Shown here: in pieces, positions 1 through 7,511 of the stretch
Numbering within the stretch: position 1 is the first letter of the stretch
Layout of the letters: each line of letters opens with the position of its first letter
Assembly (NCBI GenBank): GCA_018613035.1
Contig: JAGGRA010000043.1
Coordinates: 1 to 40,548, forward strand
Direction: 5' to 3'
Length of the DNA stretch: 40,548 nucleotides
Origin: Pseudomonas sp. ISL-84
GTDB lineage: Bacteria; Bacillota; Bacilli; Bacillales; Cytobacillaceae
The notes under the pieces: model-generated
What the model was told of the DNA's origin: nothing
Seen by the model: the letters and a program-made list of their open reading frames with translations, nothing else
Databases searched by the model: none
Position numbers and translations under genes: made by a program

Positions 1-120
1 AACTGGACATTGGTGGGGTTTAACCGGCATCTCTGCATGAATACAGAGTCTCCCGTCCACTTCATCCATCTTCGTAATCGTTACTCCTTCAAAACCAGGC
101 AAAACTATGTTAGAATTCAT
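1..120 (-). CDS. ISL3-family transposase, N-terminal fragment cut by the window edge
   Basis: Reading the minus strand from an ATG at 120 gives 40 codons open to the window edge. The peptide contains LPGFEGVTITKMDEVDGRL followed by IHAEMPVKPHQCP. This is the start of ISL3-family transposases: a short beta-rich segment leading into the first Cys of a zinc-binding motif (CP, then normally xC). The rest of the gene lies outside the window, so it cannot be said whether it is intact. The 100 bases upstream end in an IS-like terminus near 220. Family assignment rests on remembered N-terminal similarity only. Confidence 0.6.
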   Translation of the reverse strand, partial: MNSNIVLPGFEGVTITKMDEVDGRLCIHAEMPVKPHQCPV

Positions 121-220
121 TATGCACGTATCTCCAATCTATACTTGTTTCTCGACAACTCAAGTATAAAAGACTGGATGATTACGTGCATTTTTTATGT
201 TCAAATTGTGTAAGAACCCC
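1..220 (-). mobile_element. Terminal part of an ISL3-family insertion sequence
   Basis: The transposase start at 120 is preceded by about 100 bp of non-coding DNA. On the minus strand the outer end reads GGGGTTCTTACACAATTT (203-220), which resembles ISL3-type terminal inverted repeats with a G-rich tip. The boundary at 220 is inferred from that motif. The other end and the 8-bp target duplication typical of the family cannot be seen here. Confidence 0.45.
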
Positions 221-310
221 AACAAATATTATAGAACCTAAAAAACAACAGAGTTTGCGAAAATAGCTTTTATTTAAAACTACTCTAATACTGATATCCA
301 AAATAAAAAA

Positions 311-330
311 CGAAGGGCAAATGCCCTTCG
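311..330 (-). terminator. Rho-independent terminator of the lipoprotein gene
   Basis: The perfect hairpin CGAAGGGC-AAAT-GCCCTTCG ends 1 bp from the stop codon. It is followed on the minus strand by a U-rich tract (301-310). Confidence 0.85.
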
Positions 331-331
331 T

Positions 332-844
332 TTAGTTCTTTACCTTGACGGAGTTGACAATCTCCATCATAGTAGCGGCGTCAGATGATAAATGTTTGGT
401 TTTGGATTGAGTGGATATTTTTACGCCGCCAATTCCGACGATCAGTTCATTTTCGTCTTTTTTATCGCTGTTGATTAATAGGAATCCCCTATGTCCATCT
501 TTGGTATAGGTTTCATTCACATCATAATCCTTTTTCTGCTTTACCGTTGCATCGTAGACAACTTTGCTGTTCGGGCCTTCATGAGGATTGTAAAATAGAA
601 TATACGTTTTTGATCCATTTTTTAAAATGATGTTATTAGGGCTTTCCTCTTTTACTTCTACCCCGAAAGGCAAATAATATTCTATATCTTTATTCTTATG
701 ATTGGTCTTTTCAGATGTTTTGTTGAATGCTTCCTCTGCAGCATTCTTAGCGGCTGTTTGCTCTTCTTCTAATGATGCTGAACAAGCACTGAGCAGTAGT
801 ACTGAAATAATAAAGAGCAAGGCTGCGGTGAATCTTTTATTCAT
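332..844 (-). CDS. Putative lipoprotein of unknown function
   Basis: This 170-residue protein begins with a lysine/arginine n-region, a hydrophobic stretch and a lipobox LSAC, with the modified Cys at about residue 21. It is therefore predicted to be lipidated and anchored on the outer face of the membrane. The start at 844 was chosen because a GGGGGG-type ribosome binding site precedes it and the signal peptide starts there; an in-frame extension to 877 would add a polar segment before the signal. The mature part is rich in Lys, Asn and Asp with alternating beta-like segments and ends after a short helix. I do not recognise the family. It is divergent from ytoQ and has its own terminator. 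Confidence 0.75.
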   Translation of the reverse strand: MNKRFTAALLFIISVLLLSACSASLEEEQTAAKNAAEEAFNKTSEKTNHKNKDIEYYLPFGVEVKEESPNNIILKNGSKTYILFYNPHEGPNSKVVYDATVKQKKDYDVNETYTKDGHRGFLLINSDKKDENELIVGIGGVKISTQSKTKHLSSDAATMMEIVNSVKVKN

Positions 845-1006
845 ACTAAAATCCCCCCTTGCCAGGAAATCTATCATCCTTACTTATCATACATTTCTTC
901 TTAATAGTCTGACAACCCTTCTTGTTGGAAATGACAGCCTTTTCAGTGCGTTACTTCTTAGAAGAAATGTTAAAATATAAGAATCATGCATAAAGGAGGA
1001 AAAATT

Positions 1007-1453
1007 ATGGAAATAACCGTATATTTAGCGGGCGAAATTCACTCCAATTGGCGCAGCGAATTAAAAGAGAAAGCAAAATCTCTTCAGCTTCCCATTCACT
1101 TTGCAGGGCCAATGGAGAACCATGACCGTTCAGACATGATTGGTGAGGAGATCCTTGGGAAACAGCCTGATGCCATCTTCCGGGATGAAGCAGCTTCAAG
1201 CATCAATAATTTAAGAACGCAGCTTCTCATGCAGAAATCTGATCTTGTGATTGCTTTATTCGGAGAAAAATATAAACAGTGGAATACCGCTATGGATGCC
1301 AGCGCAGCTGTTACTTTAGGCAAGCCGCTGATCCTGATCCGGCCTAAGGAGCTTCACCATCCATTAAAGGAGCTTTCAAGCAAAGCCAATGTTACTGTTG
1401 AAACGGTTAACCAGGCATTAAAAGTATTATCCTATATCTTTGAAACCGAATAA
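1007..1453 (+). CDS. ytoQ: YtoQ family protein
   Basis: A 148-residue protein beginning MEITVYLAGEIH. It matches my memory of B. subtilis YtoQ in length and sequence, and the family is described as a nucleoside 2-deoxyribosyltransferase-like fold of unproven activity. Visible hallmarks are an N-terminal beta strand with YLAGEIHS, a DxIFRDEAASSINN segment and a C-terminal strand with KPLILIRPKELHHPLKEL. The start at 1007 follows AAAGGAGG at good spacing; the alternative ATG at 986 lies upstream of that site and is rejected. It faces the DUF84 gene and shares a terminator with it. Confidence 0.85.
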   Translation: MEITVYLAGEIHSNWRSELKEKAKSLQLPIHFAGPMENHDRSDMIGEEILGKQPDAIFRDEAASSINNLRTQLLMQKSDLVIALFGEKYKQWNTAMDASAAVTLGKPLILIRPKELHHPLKELSSKANVTVETVNQALKVLSYIFETE

Positions 1454-1459
1454 AAAATA

Positions 1460-1490
1460 GGGGTTAGCCGTAGTGCTACCCCCTTTTTCT
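1460..1490. terminator. Shared bidirectional terminator between ytoQ and the DUF84 gene
   Basis: The stem GGGGTTAGC / GTGCTACCCC has one bulged T. It is flanked by an A-run on the left and a T-run on the right, so it can terminate both convergent transcripts. The stop codon of the minus-strand gene (1476-1478) lies inside the stem. Confidence 0.7.
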
Positions 1491-1988
1491 ATATTCGTAT
1501 TGTCCAATCAGCAACTTCATAACATGAGAGAACATTTCTGACCGATTTACCTGCCCATTCGTAAAGATCCCTACCGCCCCTTCATTTTTGCGGACATTTA
1601 TTTTTTTAGCGTAATCATCCATAACCGGTCCTAGCTCTTCGCCAGAAAGCAGTCTTGCCGAAATTTCTTCCGGAAGCGGAATCCTCGCTCCTCCCCCGAT
1701 AATAGGAGGCTTACCTTCCTCTGCCAATGCACCCCAGTTGCATAAGAAAAGACCGTACTCTGTTTTATGCACGCCTCCTTCAAGGCCAATGCCAATTTGG
1801 CCTCCGGCTATTTTAAGCGCTCCAAATGCTCGATTGATCGCACCTTTAATGGTTTCTTCATCAGAAAATGGCTGGTCACTTACGCCTGATGGCACGTCAT
1901 ACGGAATGATTCCAGCTTCATAATCGCTAAAAGCTGTTTGCACCGCCATAATTTTTGCCGGATTCTTTGAACCAATAATGATTTTCAT
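1476..1988 (-). CDS. DUF84 family protein, probable inosine/xanthosine triphosphatase-like
   Basis: A 170-residue protein starting MKIIIGSKNPAKI, the SxNPxK phosphate-binding start shared by YjjX-type non-canonical purine NTP phosphatases (housecleaning of ITP/XTP). Other visible motifs are YDVPSGVSDQPFSDEETIKGA and the glycine-rich IGIGLEGGV, followed by LFLCNWGAL. The start at 1988 has AAAGGAG at proper spacing. An in-frame extension to 2054 adds 22 residues encoded by a dispersed repeat element and is rejected. Function is inferred from the family; whether it hydrolyses ITP is not shown by the sequence. Confidence 0.8.
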   Translation of the reverse strand: MKIIIGSKNPAKIMAVQTAFSDYEAGIIPYDVPSGVSDQPFSDEETIKGAINRAFGALKIAGGQIGIGLEGGVHKTEYGLFLCNWGALAEEGKPPIIGGGARIPLPEEISARLLSGEELGPVMDDYAKKINVRKNEGAVGIFTNGQVNRSEMFSHVMKLLIGQYEYRKRG

Positions 1989-2011
1989 AAGCTGCTCCTT
2001 TCTGGAAAAAT

Positions 2012-2130
2012 GCAAGCGCCTTGACCAGCTCGACAAGTACAAGACGAGCTTCACAGGAAGGCGTTCTTTGCCTTATGGGAAGGATCAGTTTGTGACCTCG
2101 AGGGGTTAGGCGTGCTGTGTTTAAGCTGCC
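2012..2130. repeat. Dispersed intergenic repeat element, GCGCCTT...CCTCGAGGGG type
   Basis: The sequence between the DUF84 gene and ytoP contains GCGCCTTGACCAGCTCGACA, then GAAGGCGTTCTTTGCCTTA, then TGTGACCTCGAGGGGTTAGG. I recognise this arrangement as a common dispersed intergenic element in Bacillaceae genomes. Only one copy is present in this window, so its boundaries are approximate. No ORF with a ribosome binding site lies in it. Confidence 0.5.
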
Positions 2131-2195
2131 GAAGCATTCCTTTGTGGAACTTGAAAGTACTCAAAGTTCAAATTTATATTTTTCTCACTCATTGG

Positions 2196-2220
2196 AAAAA
2201 GAGACAGCATTGCTGTCTCT
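2196..2220 (-). terminator. Terminator of ytoP
   Basis: The hairpin GAGACAGCA / TTGCTGTCTC is followed on the minus strand by a U-run, immediately after the ytoP stop codon. Confidence 0.85.
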
Positions 2221-2227
2221 CAAACAA

Positions 2228-3301
2228 TTAACTATTTTGACGAATCGTTTCCACTGTAGAACGGTCACATGATTTAACAAGTTTTACAAGCAGCTCTTTT
2301 GCTGCAGCATAATCATCCACATGGACCATAGAAGCATGGGTATGAATATAACGGGAGCAAATGCCGATAACCGCACTTGGAACACCTTCATTTGAGATAT
2401 GAACCTTGCCTGCATCTGTTCCGCCTTGCGATACAAAATATTGATACGGAATGTTATGTGTTTCAGCCGTATCAAGAACAAATTCTCTCATTCCACGATG
2501 AGTTACCATCGAACGATCCAGAATTCGGAGAAGGGCTCCCTTGCCTAAATGGCCGAATTCATTTTTGTCGCCGGTCATGTCGTTGGCTGGGCTCGCATCC
2601 AAAGCGAAGAAAATGTCAGGATTGATCATATTCGCCGCTGTCTGCGCACCCCTTAAGCCCACTTCTTCCTGTACAGTCGCTCCGGAATAAAGGATATTTG
2701 GCAGCTTTTCGGCTTGGACTTCTTCCAAAAGTTCAACTGCCAAACCGCAGCCATAGCGGTTATCCCATGCCTTGGCCAATATTTTCTTTTCATTTGCCAT
2801 TGGCGTAAACGGACAAATAGGAAGAATTTGCTGCCCAGGCTTTATGCCGATTTTTTTTGCGTCTTCCCGGTCATCAGCACCAATATCAATCAGCATATTT
2901 TTAATTTCCATTGGCTTGTTGCGCTTTGCTTCATCCAAAAGGTGCGGGGGGATGGAACCAATTACACCTGTAACGGGGCCATTGTCCGTAATAATCTGGA
3001 CTCTTTGTGCAAGAAGAACCTGGCTCCACCAGCCGCCAAGCGTCTGGAATCGGATCATGCCATTATCCGTTATGGAGGTAACCATGAAACCTACTTCATC
3101 CATATGGCCTGCTACCATAACAGTCGGACCGTTTTCATCTCCTCTTCTTACGCCAAAGATGCCTCCAAGCTTATCCTGGACCACTTCATCCGTATACTGG
3201 CTGATTTGTTCGCGCATAAATTTGCGCACTAAATATTCGTTCCCGGGTGCTCCCGGCAATTCTGTCAATGTTTTAAAAAGCTGCAATGTTTTTTCGTTCA
3301 T
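2228..3301 (-). CDS. ytoP: M42 family glutamyl/leucyl aminopeptidase YtoP
   Basis: A 357-residue cytosolic metallopeptidase of the M42 family (PepA/TET-like), which removes N-terminal residues from peptides using two metal ions. The motifs are in order: AGHMDEVG near residue 65 (metal His/Asp), [11 protein letters not shown] near 180 (bridging Asp), [10 protein letters not shown] near 210 (catalytic Glu-Glu), ALDASPAND near 233 (metal Asp) and the C-terminal [11 protein letters not shown] near 322 (metal His). All expected ligands are present and the length is normal. The start is preceded by AAAGGAG. The gene stands alone, flanked by ytzB in the divergent direction and a repeat element downstream. 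Confidence 0.93.
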   Translation of the reverse strand: MNEKTLQLFKTLTELPGAPGNEYLVRKFMREQISQYTDEVVQDKLGGIFGVRRGDENGPTVMVAGHMDEVGFMVTSITDNGMIRFQTLGGWWSQVLLAQRVQIITDNGPVTGVIGSIPPHLLDEAKRNKPMEIKNMLIDIGADDREDAKKIGIKPGQQILPICPFTPMANEKKILAKAWDNRYGCGLAVELLEEVQAEKLPNILYSGATVQEEVGLRGAQTAANMINPDIFFALDASPANDMTGDKNEFGHLGKGALLRILDRSMVTHRGMREFVLDTAETHNIPYQYFVSQGGTDAGKVHISNEGVPSAVIGICSRYIHTHASMVHVDDYAAAKELLVKLVKSCDRSTVETIRQNS

Positions 3302-3660
3302 TTTTCTGCTCCTTTAACACTCGCATAGATTGGTTTTGAATTATGTATATTTCTATTTTACAGAACTTTCATACGGCTTGCCACCATTTCAGACGCAAAC
3401 TTCGTTAATCAAAATTTTATTCCCTCTTACAAAAGATTCATGAACAAAAAGGATTAGCAATGGGATCAATTGACCGTAAACGTCCAGTTCGTTCAACCTG
3501 CTATTAGCAGAGAATGGAAATTCGCTTTATTGCGATACGTTATTTATTTTAGTGTTAGCCTTTTTTTGGTAAGATAGAAGTGTGTTAAAGTTATCCGAAT
3601 TTTTTTGAAAACTATTTTAAGATCCGCTTTTTTTTATCATCCGCTTTGGGAGGTACACTT

Positions 3661-3975
3661 ATGAACTGGAAATCATTTATTTTAGGCGTAGGGGTTGGCT
3701 TGGCTGGCGGATACGCTGCAAGGGAACTGCTATCACAAAATGCTTCCGTTTCTCCGGAGAAAGCTTTGGAAAATGCAAAGGAAGCATTCAAACAGGAGGG
3801 GCCGATAAGCGGCTCGTGGATTCAAATGAAGGCTGAGCCCTATGAAAAGGGGCATTTGAAATACCAAGTATATAAAGGCGGCATTTCAACATTTTCCGGT
3901 GAAAAAGCCGAGCAGTACGAATTTATTGCCGATGCAGGGACTGGAGCTATTTTGGACGTTTTTCCGCTGCATTAA
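3661..3975 (+). CDS. ytzB: PepSY domain membrane-anchored protein YtzB
   Basis: A 104-residue protein with one N-terminal membrane segment (about residues 4-22, a glycine-rich FILGVGVGLAGGY) followed by a PepSY-like domain. This covers SPEKALENAKEAF, the SGSWIQMKAE strand, YQVYKGGIS and a closing DAGTGAILDVFPL strand. PepSY domains are small peptidase-inhibitor-like modules found outside the membrane. The start at 3661 follows GGGAGGTACACTT; five extra upstream codons have no ribosome binding site of their own. It matches B. subtilis YtzB in length and is convergent with ytnP. Confidence 0.85.
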   Translation: MNWKSFILGVGVGLAGGYAARELLSQNASVSPEKALENAKEAFKQEGPISGSWIQMKAEPYEKGHLKYQVYKGGISTFSGEKAEQYEFIADAGTGAILDVFPLH

Positions 3976-3999
3976 AAAATCCCCGAATGGGGATTTTTA
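3974..3999. terminator. Bidirectional terminator between ytzB and ytnP
   Basis: The hairpin AAAAATCCCC-GAAT-GGGGATTTTT is symmetrical. The A-run serves the minus transcript and the T-run serves the plus transcript. Confidence 0.9.
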
Positions 4000-4842
4000 T
4001 TTTCTTTCTCTTTCCACTTTATCTGAGAAGCTTCTTCCTGTTTCATCCCATTTTACTGCGCGGTAAAATGCATCGTGGTAAAAGGTGAACCAAGCATTAT
4101 TTTTCATTCCGTATTCCATCCATTTTTGTTTGGCACTGATTGAATCCATTGGATAATCATCGTAAGCCAGTACCCATAATACATTTTGGTGTGCATGTGT
4201 TGGCATGATATCAGCCATATGGACAATAATGTCGTTGCCGTCTTCTATGACGAGGATAGAATGTCCGTCGCTATGTCCGCCGGTATGCACCATTTTAATA
4301 GGACCAAGCGTCCATTCTCTTTCAAAAACCTCTACTTGGTTTTCTATTGCCTCCCAATTTTCTTTCCAATATGTATTTCTTGACCGAATATTCGGGTTTC
4401 TCATCTCTTCCCACTCAATTGCTGAGGCAATGATTTTGGCATTCGGGAAAACAGAAACAAATCCACCGTCTGCTGGTTTTGTCAGACCGCATGCATGATC
4501 AAAATGAAGATGCGTCATTAGTATATAATCGATATCATCAGGAGATAGGCCCTGCTCAGCCAGGTCCTGTATAACATTAGACTCTTCAAGAGCCCCAAAG
4601 TTGCGCTTTTGTTTTTCATCCAGCTTGCCATTTCCCAATCCAGACTCCACTAAAATACTTTTGCCATCAGCTTGAATCAAAATCGGATCTGACCGCAATT
4701 CGATTTGATTTTTGTCATTGCAAGGATATTTTTTTGACCATAACGGCTTAGGAACAACCCCAAACATCGCTCCTCCATCAAGATGCGTTACCCCGCCGCG
4801 AAGCCAGGTAAGCTTTATGTTTTGCAGTTCCAATGTTTCCAT
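3997..4842 (-). CDS. ytnP: YtnP-type metallo-beta-lactamase-fold quorum-quenching lactonase
   Basis: A 281-residue MBL-fold hydrolase. The zinc motif HLHFDHACG lies at residues 111-119, followed by [10 protein letters not shown] (third His) and the [10 protein letters not shown] segment, as in the AiiA/YtnP lactonases. The family hydrolyses homoserine-lactone or streptomycete signal lactones; B. subtilis YtnP is reported to quench Streptomyces signalling. The start at 4842 has GGAGGAGAGAAAT just upstream. A TTG at 4857 lies inside that ribosome binding site and is rejected. The length equals that of B. subtilis YtnP as I remember it. It is a single gene with no operon partner. Confidence 0.87.
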   Translation of the reverse strand: METLELQNIKLTWLRGGVTHLDGGAMFGVVPKPLWSKKYPCNDKNQIELRSDPILIQADGKSILVESGLGNGKLDEKQKRNFGALEESNVIQDLAEQGLSPDDIDYILMTHLHFDHACGLTKPADGGFVSVFPNAKIIASAIEWEEMRNPNIRSRNTYWKENWEAIENQVEVFEREWTLGPIKMVHTGGHSDGHSILVIEDGNDIIVHMADIMPTHAHQNVLWVLAYDDYPMDSISAKQKWMEYGMKNNAWFTFYHDAFYRAVKWDETGRSFSDKVERERK

Positions 4843-4925
4843 ATTTCTCTCCTCCAAACAAGTGATCTAACTTTATAGTAACACTTAAACTTTCATTTGT
4901 AGAAATATTTAAATTATTCATTGGA

Positions 4926-4955
4926 TTAAAAAAAGCCTACCCAAAGGGATAGACT
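4926..4955 (-). terminator. Terminator of trmB
   Basis: On the minus strand the stem AGTCTA(T)CCC-TTT-GGGTAGGCT, with one bulge, is followed by a run of seven U residues. Confidence 0.75.
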
Positions 4956-4960
4956 CTAGC

Positions 4961-5599
4961 TTATCTATACTGCACTTCACATCTGTAAATGCGATTTCCT
5001 TTTGAAGAAAACTTCTCCTCATATTCAGTCATAATATTGCCTTCATATTCGCTGTTATGCAGATCAAGGCTCACATAAGTCAGCAGCATGCCGTATTCAG
5101 AAAAGCTCATTAGAGAAGATTCAAATAAGCCCTGGTTATCAGTCTTAAAGTGAATTTCTCCTTTATCAATGAGGATGTTTTCATATATTTCCAGAAAACT
5201 TCTATAGGTCAGCCTGCGCTTTGCATGGCGTTTTTTTGGCCAGGGATCTGAGAAGTTGAGGTATACACGGTCGACTTCTCCTTTATCAAAATACTCTTGC
5301 AGATCATTCGCATTTACATTTAGCAGCTTTACATTAGGCAGTTCTTCTTCAATGATCCGGTCAAGAGCCGTGACAATAACACTGTCAGCCAGTTCAATCC
5401 CGATGTAATTGATATCCGGATTAGCTTTTGCCATTCCAGTGATAAAACGGCCTTTACCTGTTCCAATTTCAATATGAAGCGGCTGGTTCTTATCAAATGC
5501 TTCATTCCATTTCCCTTTATATTTTTCAGGTTCAGAGATCACATATTGAGGGTGCTCGGCTAATTTATCCTTAGCCCACGGTTTATTTCGCTGTCGCAT
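4961..5599 (-). CDS. trmB: tRNA (guanine-N7-)-methyltransferase TrmB
   Basis: A 212-residue SAM-dependent enzyme that makes m7G46 in tRNA. Visible features are the N-terminal [10 protein letters not shown] typical of the family, the SAM-binding [12 protein letters not shown] loop near 43-54, GIELADSV, the catalytic and tRNA-binding segment [17 protein letters not shown] near 113-129, and [13 protein letters not shown] near 150. Length and motifs are complete. The upstream TCAAT / TTAGGAGTGTC context includes an AGGAG ribosome binding site. The product is cytosolic. It corresponds to B. subtilis YtmQ in both sequence and position. Confidence 0.95.
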   Translation of the reverse strand: MRQRNKPWAKDKLAEHPQYVISEPEKYKGKWNEAFDKNQPLHIEIGTGKGRFITGMAKANPDINYIGIELADSVIVTALDRIIEEELPNVKLLNVNANDLQEYFDKGEVDRVYLNFSDPWPKKRHAKRRLTYRSFLEIYENILIDKGEIHFKTDNQGLFESSLMSFSEYGMLLTYVSLDLHNSEYEGNIMTEYEEKFSSKGNRIYRCEVQYR

Positions 5600-5763
5600 A
5601 TTGACACTCCTAAAAATTAATATCGTTCAAACAATATCATGCAAATTGTAGTGGTGCAACTTTATTTTACCTTGTCTGTTTTCTAAAATGATTTATTGAT
5701 GATTTTAGTGTAACCAATTCGCCCCTGGAACAAATAAATTACAGATGACGACATGAATAAATT

Positions 5764-5804
5764 AAAAAGGAATCCACAACCTAAAGGTGAATTCCTTTTT
5801 GTTT
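5764..5804. terminator. Orphan bidirectional terminator between trmB and ytzH
   Basis: The long stem AAAAAGGAAT / ATTCCTTTTT, extended by a partly paired inner segment, has T-rich flanks on both sides. It sits between two divergent genes, where no terminator is expected. This suggests that a short extra transcript ends here. Confidence 0.65.
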
Positions 5805-5812
5805 TTCCCGCA

Positions 5813-5914
5813 TTAACGCAGTTCGTCCCCAAGAAAATCAAATGGTGAATCAAAGGGGCGCAAGTGCCAACTGCCGGCAAAAGCCCAATTGATAACCAGC
5901 AGCGGGAGTTTCAC
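5813..5914 (-). CDS. Candidate 33-residue micro-ORF ending just before an orphan terminator
   Basis: The minus strand has a GTG at 5914 and 33 codons to a TAA at 5813, directly before the orphan terminator at 5764-5804. The peptide begins with a hydrophobic stretch (KLPLLVINWAFAGSWH) and ends in an acidic/aromatic tail (FDFLGDELR). There is no good ribosome binding site, only a purine-rich AGATAGATAA. It may instead be part of a small RNA or a decayed gene. Support comes only from the open frame and the terminator placement. Confidence 0.2.
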   Translation of the reverse strand: MKLPLLVINWAFAGSWHLRPFDSPFDFLGDELR

Positions 5915-5952
5915 TTATCTATCTTCAGATTCAGGAAGAAAGGGTGTTTGCA

Positions 5953-6231
5953 ATGCCGCTTGGACAGCAGGATCAGTTAAATTTATTAAAAGATATATTA
6001 AGCAATCACCAGACAGATTGCTGTGGCTCTATTTCAGAATGTGAACAATTGGAACGGCTGGTTAAATCCTTAATGGTCAATGGCAATATTAATCAAAATG
6101 TCAAAACAGTATTAGAAGAAATATATGAGTACAGTCAGCATGGGATAAATTCTTCCCAGTTGGATAATCATATTGAATCCCATCAGAATGAATTATCACA
6201 ATGGGTTCATGATATCGATCAGTTTTCCTGA
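5953..6231 (+). CDS. ytzH: YtzH-like protein of unknown function
   Basis: A 92-residue, mostly helical, acidic cytosolic protein. It contains the conserved LLKDILSNHQTDCCGSISECEQLERLVKSLM block with a Cys-Cys pair and a third Cys, and ends SQWVHDIDQFS. These match YtzH of B. subtilis, which has no assigned function. The start at 5953 (MPLGQQDQ) has AAAGGGTG at good spacing; a GTG at 5944 overlaps that ribosome binding site and is less likely. It converges on ytmP with only 2 bp between the stop codons, and no terminator is visible between them. Confidence 0.82.
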   Translation: MPLGQQDQLNLLKDILSNHQTDCCGSISECEQLERLVKSLMVNGNINQNVKTVLEEIYEYSQHGINSSQLDNHIESHQNELSQWVHDIDQFS

Positions 6232-6233
6232 TT

Positions 6234-7007
6234 TTACAGCAGCTCATCCAAAAACGAAACCCATTTATCCATTTCCTGGTACCTGAACTTATTTTTATGC
6301 CATTGGATAGAAGTCAATGTTTGAGCAATGACATACCATTTCATTCGAAGCATCAGATCATCAGTAAGCTCGATGCCATAACGTTCTACCCAATTAGGCC
6401 ATTCCCCTTTTGGGATATACCAGTACAACAGCATCCCCAAATCTATGGCTGGATCCGCAATCATGGCTCCATCCCAATCAATCAAGTACAGCTGGTTGTT
6501 TTCCGAAAGCAGCCAGTTGTTATGATTCACATCGCAATGGCAAACTGTTTTTTCCTCACAATGGATATTGGCAACCTCTTTTTTCAAGAAATCAATTGAC
6601 TCAATGACAGCTCTCAGCTGCTTTAAATCGGAATCAAGTTCTTCCTCAATCATATGCAAAAGTGTTTCAGGCTGCAGCGGGGACTTTCCCATCCGTGTAA
6701 GCATGCCCAGCAAAGCATTTGAAGAATGAATTTTCTTCAACAGCTTTGCAACGCTTTCCTGGTTCATGTCCCCTGCTTTAAGCTCTCTTCCATTTAACCA
6801 TTGCTGAGCAGTAATGACATCCCCATTTTCCATCCTTTTCGTCCAGACGAGCTTCGGGACGATGCCTTCAGCAGAAAGAACTGCCAGAAAGGGCGAGGAA
6901 TTCCTTTTTAAAAATAGCCTTTGCTCTTCATGCTGGGCATAAAAAGCTTCACCCGTCGCACCTCCGGCGGGAACAATCTCCCAGTCATGTCCAAATAAAT
7001 GTTCCAA
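6234..7007 (-). CDS. ytmP: Choline/aminoglycoside kinase-like phosphotransferase YtmP
   Basis: A 257-residue member of the APH/choline-kinase phosphotransferase superfamily. Visible motifs are an N-terminal lobe with ATGEAFYAQHEEQRLFLKR (ATP-binding lysine), the catalytic loop HCDVNHNNWLL near 158-168 (Brenner motif HxDxxxxN) and the metal-binding LIDWDGAMIADPAIDLG near 175-190. The substrate is unknown. The family includes thiamine kinase and choline kinase as well as antibiotic kinases, so an antibiotic-resistance call would not be justified. It lies downstream of amyX in the same direction but about 500 bp away. Confidence 0.85.
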   Translation of the reverse strand: MEHLFGHDWEIVPAGGATGEAFYAQHEEQRLFLKRNSSPFLAVLSAEGIVPKLVWTKRMENGDVITAQQWLNGRELKAGDMNQESVAKLLKKIHSSNALLGMLTRMGKSPLQPETLLHMIEEELDSDLKQLRAVIESIDFLKKEVANIHCEEKTVCHCDVNHNNWLLSENNQLYLIDWDGAMIADPAIDLGMLLYWYIPKGEWPNWVERYGIELTDDLMLRMKWYVIAQTLTSIQWHKNKFRYQEMDKWVSFLDELL

Positions 7008-7511
7008 AATTGTTCACCTGCAATTTAGTAAGCTATTTTTTCAAAAATAGCTTTAGTTGAAAAACGTAAGCCCTGGTTAATGGCAATCAAAACTTAATTC
7101 TCCCGGCCGATCTGGAATGGCCTATCCAGAAAAAGCTTTCTACCGGATAAGCAAAAACTCATATGGGCATATGGTAAATTTATATTTCAAAAAGTCCATA
7201 CATAGCCTGTAAAATCGGGTAAATCATACAACGCACCTATACCACGCAGGGTAAACAGGCGAATATATTTTATATGAGGCCCCTTGTTCCAAGGGACGCA
7301 GATTGATATCGTAAAATAAAAAAAGAGCTATTGATGCAAGTTTCTCACAATAGCCATCTTTATAAATTTTATTCTTACTAGCTTTTTTCGTCAAGTGTAT
7401 CTATTTAGGTTTCCGGAATATTGAACGAAAAAATGAAGAACATTCGTCCAATTCCTGCTGTTTTTTCTATATAAGGATAATGTTTACAAAATTAAAGTTT
7501 ATCCAGCTTTG
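7008..7511. other. 500-bp intergenic region between ytmP and amyX
   Basis: I see no supported gene here. It contains the likely amyX terminator (7315-7354) and an AT-rich inverted repeat AAGCTATTTTT-TC-AAAAATAGCTT at 7030-7052 with no U-run on either side, in the ytmP upstream region. The remaining sequence shows no ORF with a ribosome binding site and no repeat seen elsewhere in the window. Confidence 0.5.
7315..7354 (-). terminator. Probable terminator of amyX
   Basis: The stem GCTATTG / CAATAGC (7327-7354) is followed on the minus strand by a U-rich run (7315-7324). It is about 160 bp after the amyX stop. The long loop makes it weaker than the other terminators here. Confidence 0.5.

Noticed and set aside
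10..213. Plus-strand 67-codon ORF
   Set aside because: It is antisense to the transposase N terminus and the IS end, has no ribosome binding site and no recognisable sequence.
5683..5880. Minus-strand 65-codon ORF
   Set aside because: It runs straight through the orphan terminator hairpin and lacks a ribosome binding site.
6234..7007. Antibiotic-resistance kinase
   Set aside because: The APH-type motifs are shared with choline and thiamine kinases, and the gene sits in a conserved housekeeping neighbourhood, so resistance is not supported.
7030..7052. Inverted repeat AAGCTATTTTT / AAAAATAGCTT upstream of ytmP
   Set aside because: No U-run on either strand and very AT-rich, so chance pairing is likely; not called as a terminator or operator.
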